From: Sclerotiophoma versabilis
Lineage: Eukaryota; Ascomycota; Dothideomycetes; Pleosporales; Didymellaceae
Direction of reading: 5' to 3'
DNA length: 64,000 nucleotides
Assembly (NCBI GenBank): GCA_012274445.1
Contig: JAAROD010000011.1
Location: 1-64,000, forward strand
Part shown: piece after piece, positions 59,711 through 64,000 of the stretch
Position numbering within the stretch: the stretch's first letter is position 1
How the letters are laid out: each line of letters starts with the position of its first letter
The notes under the pieces: model-generated
Database searches by the model: none
What the model saw: only the letters and a program-made list of their open reading frames with translations
What the model was told of the DNA's origin: nothing
Made by a program: the position numbers and the translations under genes

Positions 59711-60482
59711 GCATACGCATTGGAAACCAGGCTTATCGAACTGGAGGTTGGAAGGCTACAATTGTCACGAGGGAGGATGCTCAACTAGACGGTATTTTGG
59801 AACCACCATGAACACCGTGCTCGCGGTGGATTGTGCCAGGGAGCGGATGAAGGAACGTCTGTCGCAAAGGGATGCTTGACACGAGGAGAACCAAAGAGGA
59901 GCATCAGTGGGCGTTGTTTGGCATATCGGGCAAGACGTAGACGCTGTACCATATAACTTCGCATTGGAGCAGGAGGATCTTGTACATTCTGTAAGAATAA
60001 GAAGCTGCCGAGGGCTATACCAACACCGACTCGCAGGGCACTGTTCGCATTCGGATGTCCCTACAACACACACAACAGGATAGTATATCTCTTCGCTCGA
60101 AGGAAAGGTAGTCGGCGGCATCAAACACCAAGAAGTCACGAGCTTCAATGTCTGTCCAAACGGAGGCCAAAGTACCTCCCGGGTTTAGTTAGCGCGCCTT
60201 CCCCGCAACCGCGGCTGACGCTTTGCTTCGGGTTTATTCCGAGCTGCCAACCCCAGCTTTCACGACGTGACATTCTTGTGCGCTCTTGAGCCGCTGCATA
60301 ACCGAAATGCGCGAGCCGTGAAATTTGAATCTTGTCGCTGCAGCTTCACAAAGTCTTCCAACACCCAATCGTGGTCCTGTCACCTGTTCATCGCCTTGTT
60401 GTTGACCTGGTATGCATTGCGCGCTTAGGTAACCAGGGACCAGCAATGGCAAGCTAACAGAGCGCAAGGTGAATCTCGAAGC
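59711..60482. other. Intergenic region between bS16m and MCC beta
   Basis: No confident gene. On the minus strand 60060-59785 is an open stretch preceded by an acceptor-like TTGTAG. It reads as a hydrophobic segment (RVGVGIALGSFLFL) followed by a basic tail, and could be the last exon of a small membrane protein. I have no family for it and no upstream exon. The last 250 bases are presumably the promoter of the carboxylase gene. Confidence 0.35.
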
Positions 60483-62321
60483 ATGGCCTCCAAAGTACCG
60501 TCGCGGGAAGCTCTGACGCTGCTCAAGCACTCCATTCGTCCTGCCGTGGCTCTCCGTTCGCAGGCACAGTCACGTCTGGCTCCTTCCGCGGGGGCTTCGC
60601 TGCGTTCCCACGCTCAAGCTCACCCGTCGCGCCAAACGTCACGCAGCACGGCAACCTTCACCCACTCCCACCATGCCGACGCTGTGTCTGTCATCCCCTC
60701 CTTGGTGGACACCAACTCGCCCGACTTCAAGGAGAACAGGCGCGAGATGGAGGAAGTTACTGAGAAGTTGAACAAGCTCCACTCAACCATCGCCCAGGGT
60801 GGGCCGCAGAAAGCAAGAGACAAGCACCTCCAGCGCGGCAAGATGCTCGTCAGAGATCGCATCACGGCATTGATTGACCCGGGGACCCCGTTCCTAGAGC
60901 TCAGCCAGATGGCAGGTCATGAAGTCTACCCTAGCGAAGACACGCCTGCGGCTGGCATCGTGACCGGCATTGGAACAGTGAACGGCGTCCAGTGCATGGT
61001 TGTTGCAAACGACAGCACTGTCAAGGGAGGAACGTACTACCCGCTTACCGTCAAGAAGCATCTTCGAGCTCAGGCAATCGCGCAGGAGAACCGTCTACCC
61101 TGCATCTACCTCGTTGACTCTGGCGGCGCGAACCTGCCTCACCAGGCTGATGTCTTCCCTGATGTCAACCACTTTGGCCGCATCTTCTACAACCAGGCAC
61201 GTATGTCGGGCATGGGCATCCCTCAAATCAGTGTCGTGATGGGACCCTGCACAGCTGGTGGTGCATACATCCCCAGCATGAGCGATGAGAGCATCATCGT
61301 TGAAAATCAGGGTCACATCTTCCTCGCCGGTCCGCCCCTCGTGAAGGCAGCAACCGGTGAAGTCGTCTCAGCTGAGGATCTCGGCGGTGGCAAGCTGCAC
61401 AGCGAGGTCTCTGGTGTGACGGATTATCTAGCCGTCGACGACGCCCATGCGCTCGTCCTGGCAAGAAGAAGCATCGGCAACCTCAACTGGCACCGTAATC
61501 AGACTGTCTCCGTAAAGCCAGCTTTCAAGGAGCCGCTGTACGATCCAAAGGAGCTGAACGGCATTGTAGGCACCAACCTGCGCAAGCAAATCCCCATCCA
61601 TGAGGTCATCGCACGTATCGTGGATGGCTCGTCGTTCTCAGAGTTCAAGCCGCTGTACGGCTCAACGCTCGTTACAGGCTTCGCCACTATCTACGGACAC
61701 CCGGTCGGTATTGTGGCCAACAACGGCATTCTTTTCAGCGAGAGCTCGCTCAAGGGCGCGCACTTCGTACAGCTGTGCGGTAAGCGCCAGATCCCACTGA
61801 TTTTCCTACAACACATTTCCGGCTTTATGGTCGGCCAGGATGCCGAGAAGGGCGGAATCGCAAAGAACGGCGCCAAACTCGTCACGGCTGTCAGCTGTGT
61901 CGATGTGCCCAAGTTCACAGTGGTCGTTGGATCGAGTGCTGGTGCTGGTAATTATGGCATGTGGTAAGTTCAGGACACATCGCTTCCTATCTATCAAAGG
62001 GTCACACAGACTGACATGATCTACAGCGGCCGTGCATACTCGCCCCGTCTCCTATTTACGTGGCCCAACGCAAAGACGTCCATCATGGGCGCTGAACAGC
62101 TCTCCTCCGTCATGGCTGCAGTCGGCAAGTCAGACCCGGAGCTCAGGAGTAGAATCGAGCACGAGAGTGAGGCTACATTTGGATCGGCGAGATTGTGGGA
62201 CGACGGGATCATCCCTCCTGAACACACAAGGAGGGTGCTTGGTATGGGATTGCAGATGGCGTGTGGTGGTCAGAACACCGGTGTTGAGAAGGAGAGCAAG
62301 TGGGGCGTGTTCAGGATGTAG
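60483..62321 (+). CDS. Methylcrotonoyl-CoA carboxylase beta subunit, mitochondrial
   Basis: Two exons, 60483-61963 and 62027-62321, give 591 residues. The first ~80 residues are Arg/Ser/Ala-rich with few acids, a mitochondrial targeting sequence. The carboxyltransferase region starts at LHSTIAQGGPQKARDKHLQRGKMLVRDRI, the usual start of the acyl-CoA carboxylase beta family. It continues through VDSGGANLPHQ, VMGPCTAGGAYIPSMSDE, the biotin-facing HSEVSGVTDYLA, and GKRQIPLIFLQHISGFMVG to GAGNYGMCGRAYSPRLLFTWPNAK. Methylcrotonyl-type features (SGGANLPHQ, GRAYSP) favour MCC over propionyl- or acetyl-CoA carboxylase. It works with the biotin-carrying alpha subunit in leucine breakdown in the mitochondrial matrix. 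The intron at 61964-62026 splits the Cys codon of GMCGRAY. The alpha subunit gene is not in the window. Confidence 0.94.
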
Positions 62322-63236
62322 ATGTAAGAGCGTAGGCAGTTTTCGAATCGACGATGACACGTACAAGCATGCACGACTACTCAAAAATAATGAGAGGTTT
62401 ATTTGATCTTTGGTAGAGCATGTGGGGTAAGATCATTCAGCGAGCCGAAAATAGAATCGGGCAACCTGCAATCTCCACTCCAGTTTTCCGCAACATATTG
62501 ATTGTCTTGGCGTGAAAATCAAGCTTTCCCGTCAACGGGCCCCTGGGCTCACAAGCTCCGCCCAAGTCTCTCACACGCTGCTTGCGGAACGCTTGTCGCC
62601 CGGTATATTTCCTTCACGCATACTTCCTTCTCCAATACAACGGCAGAAGTCGCAATGCCGGCTTGGGAAGGAAATTGAGTGCCGCGATATAATGCGTACG
62701 CTGCATTCACTAGGAAAGTAGGGTGGAGGTGATGTATGCAACCGGTCAGCAACGGCGGACGACTAAGCCGTGCAGGATCTCCGCTTTTCCGCAACGGTGC
62801 AATCCACCCTCGAATTGGGATCGCATGGCTGTGTAAGTGAATGGGCGGTCATGGGTAAGGCAAACACTGCACCCTGCAACCAATAGCGAGTGCATACAGG
62901 AGCGTGAAGACGAGGATGAGTACCGCACACGAGCTACTAAGTGCTCCTCCTCGTATGGTGCGGTTCAATGCAGGGCAATAAATGAAAACACTTTTCTGGT
63001 GGATAGGACTGGATTGGTGGCTGAATGCGTACATCATTCCTCGTGCGCATCCGGCGGGCTGATCTGCACTGCACCCCATCAGCCATCTTCGCGCTGCTGA
63101 TTTTCTTGTCTCTGCTCACTCACTTTCTCGCTCAGTTCTGTCTCTCGTTCGCTATTCTACGTCATTGCTTTTCTGGTGCGAACTTCCCTGGATTCGTTGG
63201 ACTTGTCGGTAACCGCTTTCACATGGTGAGAGAGAT
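62322..63236. other. Intergenic region before the GH76 gene
   Basis: Frames of 60-100 codons on both strands show no recognisable protein. The last 200 bases are T/C-rich, fitting a fungal promoter and leader of the following gene. No repeat or RNA gene was noticed. Confidence 0.4.
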
Positions 63237-64000
63237 ATGAGGTGGTTCAGCCCTGCGCGAGCGCTAGCGGCGCTCAGTCTGCTTTCCACAGACGTCGTGC
63301 GACCTCATGTCGGTGCCATTGACTTGGATCCTACCTCACCAGGTGCGCGGCCATGATGATGTTTGAGACTGTTTCTAAGGCTAACACTCATGCGCAGAAT
63401 CAATCAAGGATGCATCGTCAAAGATTGCTAAAGAGCTGGTCGCGCAGTATGCGGTCCAGGACAACAATGGCGTGCATGTCCTCGGTGGATATCCTGGAGT
63501 CCTGTATCCGCCATACTACTGGTGGTTAGCTGGAGCTATGTTCGGGACATTGTTGGATTATTGGCGGTATACCGGTGACGATCAGTACAACGACATGATG
63601 CGCGAAGGCATGATACATCAATTCGGAGAGCACCTGGACCTGGTAGACTTCCACATGGATCTATCTCGAGCTTGTTGTTCTAACGCAAACAGATGCCCAA
63701 CAACCAGTCCAAGAACGAAGGAAACGATGATCAGGTCTTTTGGGCCTTCACCATGATGTCAGCCGCAGAGTACAACTTCCCTGCTCCTCCCGACGACAAG
63801 CCAGGCTGGCTTGCAATGGTGCAATCCGTGTTCAACCAGTTCGTCAAGCGCTACACAAAGGAAGTCGAAGACGGCAACTGCAAAGGTGGTATGCGCTGGC
63901 AGATCTATCCCTGGCTGAACGGCTGGACGTACAAGAACACAGCTTCGAATGGAGGACTCTTCCACCTCGGCGCTCGACTGGCCATGTTCACCCAAAACGA
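63237..64000 (+). CDS. Endo-alpha-1,6-mannanase DFG5/DCW1 type (GH76), 5' part, runs off the window
   Basis: Exons 63237-63342, 63398-63642 and 63693 onward are in frame. The protein starts MRWFSPARALAALSLL, a signal peptide. It continues with the GH76 fungal pattern: VLGGYPGVLYPPYYWWLAGAM, then LDYWRYTGDDQYND and MPNNQSKNEGNDDQVFWAF, where the NDDQ pair carries the catalytic Asp residues of the family. WLNGWTYKNTASNGGLFHLGARLA follows near the window end. DFG5/DCW1 enzymes are GPI-anchored and link GPI-mannoproteins to the cell wall. The C-terminal half, with the GPI signal expected by family, lies beyond 64000. Both complete introns are 50-55 bp GT-AG. Confidence 0.92.

Noticed and set aside
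59765..60148. 127-codon minus-strand ATG frame
   Set aside because: Ser/Cys-rich with no domain. A neighbouring frame looks more protein-like (reported as a weak finding), and neither is supported.

Overview
The window is one chromosome end of a filamentous ascomycete. It starts with a CCCTAA telomere tract (TTAGGG-type). The genes have short 45-75 bp introns, and nearly all repeated DNA shows the CpA-to-TpA signature of repeat-induced point mutation (RIP). Gene content (SHO1 with four membrane spans and SH3, dynactin p24, a DFG5/DCW1-type GH76 enzyme, an AVT5/6-type vacuolar transporter) fits Pezizomycotina. Dothideomycetes is my guess from overall style and is not proven.

Positions 1-37,900 hold no intact gene. 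After the telomere come an 18-bp minisatellite (233-412) and an AT-rich stretch with an inverted interstitial TTAGGG pair. Two tandem ~6.65-kb repeat units follow (877-7,524 and 7,525-14,170). Then comes a nested graveyard of transposons: a pogo/Fot-type transposase piece, a broken Ty3/gypsy element, a second gypsy family, a Ty1/copia piece, one complete LTR-to-LTR gypsy chromovirus (23,478-30,441), an inverted gypsy relative, and a solo LTR with a clear 5-bp target duplication (37,167-37,676). Codons for zinc-knuckle Cys and reverse-transcriptase Asp residues have been changed by G-to-A or C-to-T transitions, so all these elements look dead.

A C-rich direct/inverted repeat at 37,897-38,060 marks an abrupt change to balanced base composition. 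The proximal 26 kb carries the genes. First is a possible small subtelomeric catabolic group: a Zn2Cys6 regulator (minus), then a divergent pair made of an M29/NicX-like metalloprotein (minus) and a monocarboxylate-type MFS transporter (plus). A gene-poor stretch follows, with an NmrA-like pseudogene split by a 147-bp MITE-like insertion and a 59-residue candidate secreted peptide.

From ~51.9 kb onward the genes are conserved housekeeping genes: the vacuolar amino-acid transporter and dynactin p24 (divergent), SHO1, NAD(P)HX epimerase and mitoribosomal bS16m (divergent), methylcrotonyl-CoA carboxylase beta subunit, and the start of a DFG5/DCW1-like alpha-1,6-mannanase that runs off the window. 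Exon boundaries were set by reading splice signals and keeping family-conserved protein sequence in frame. No similarity search was possible.
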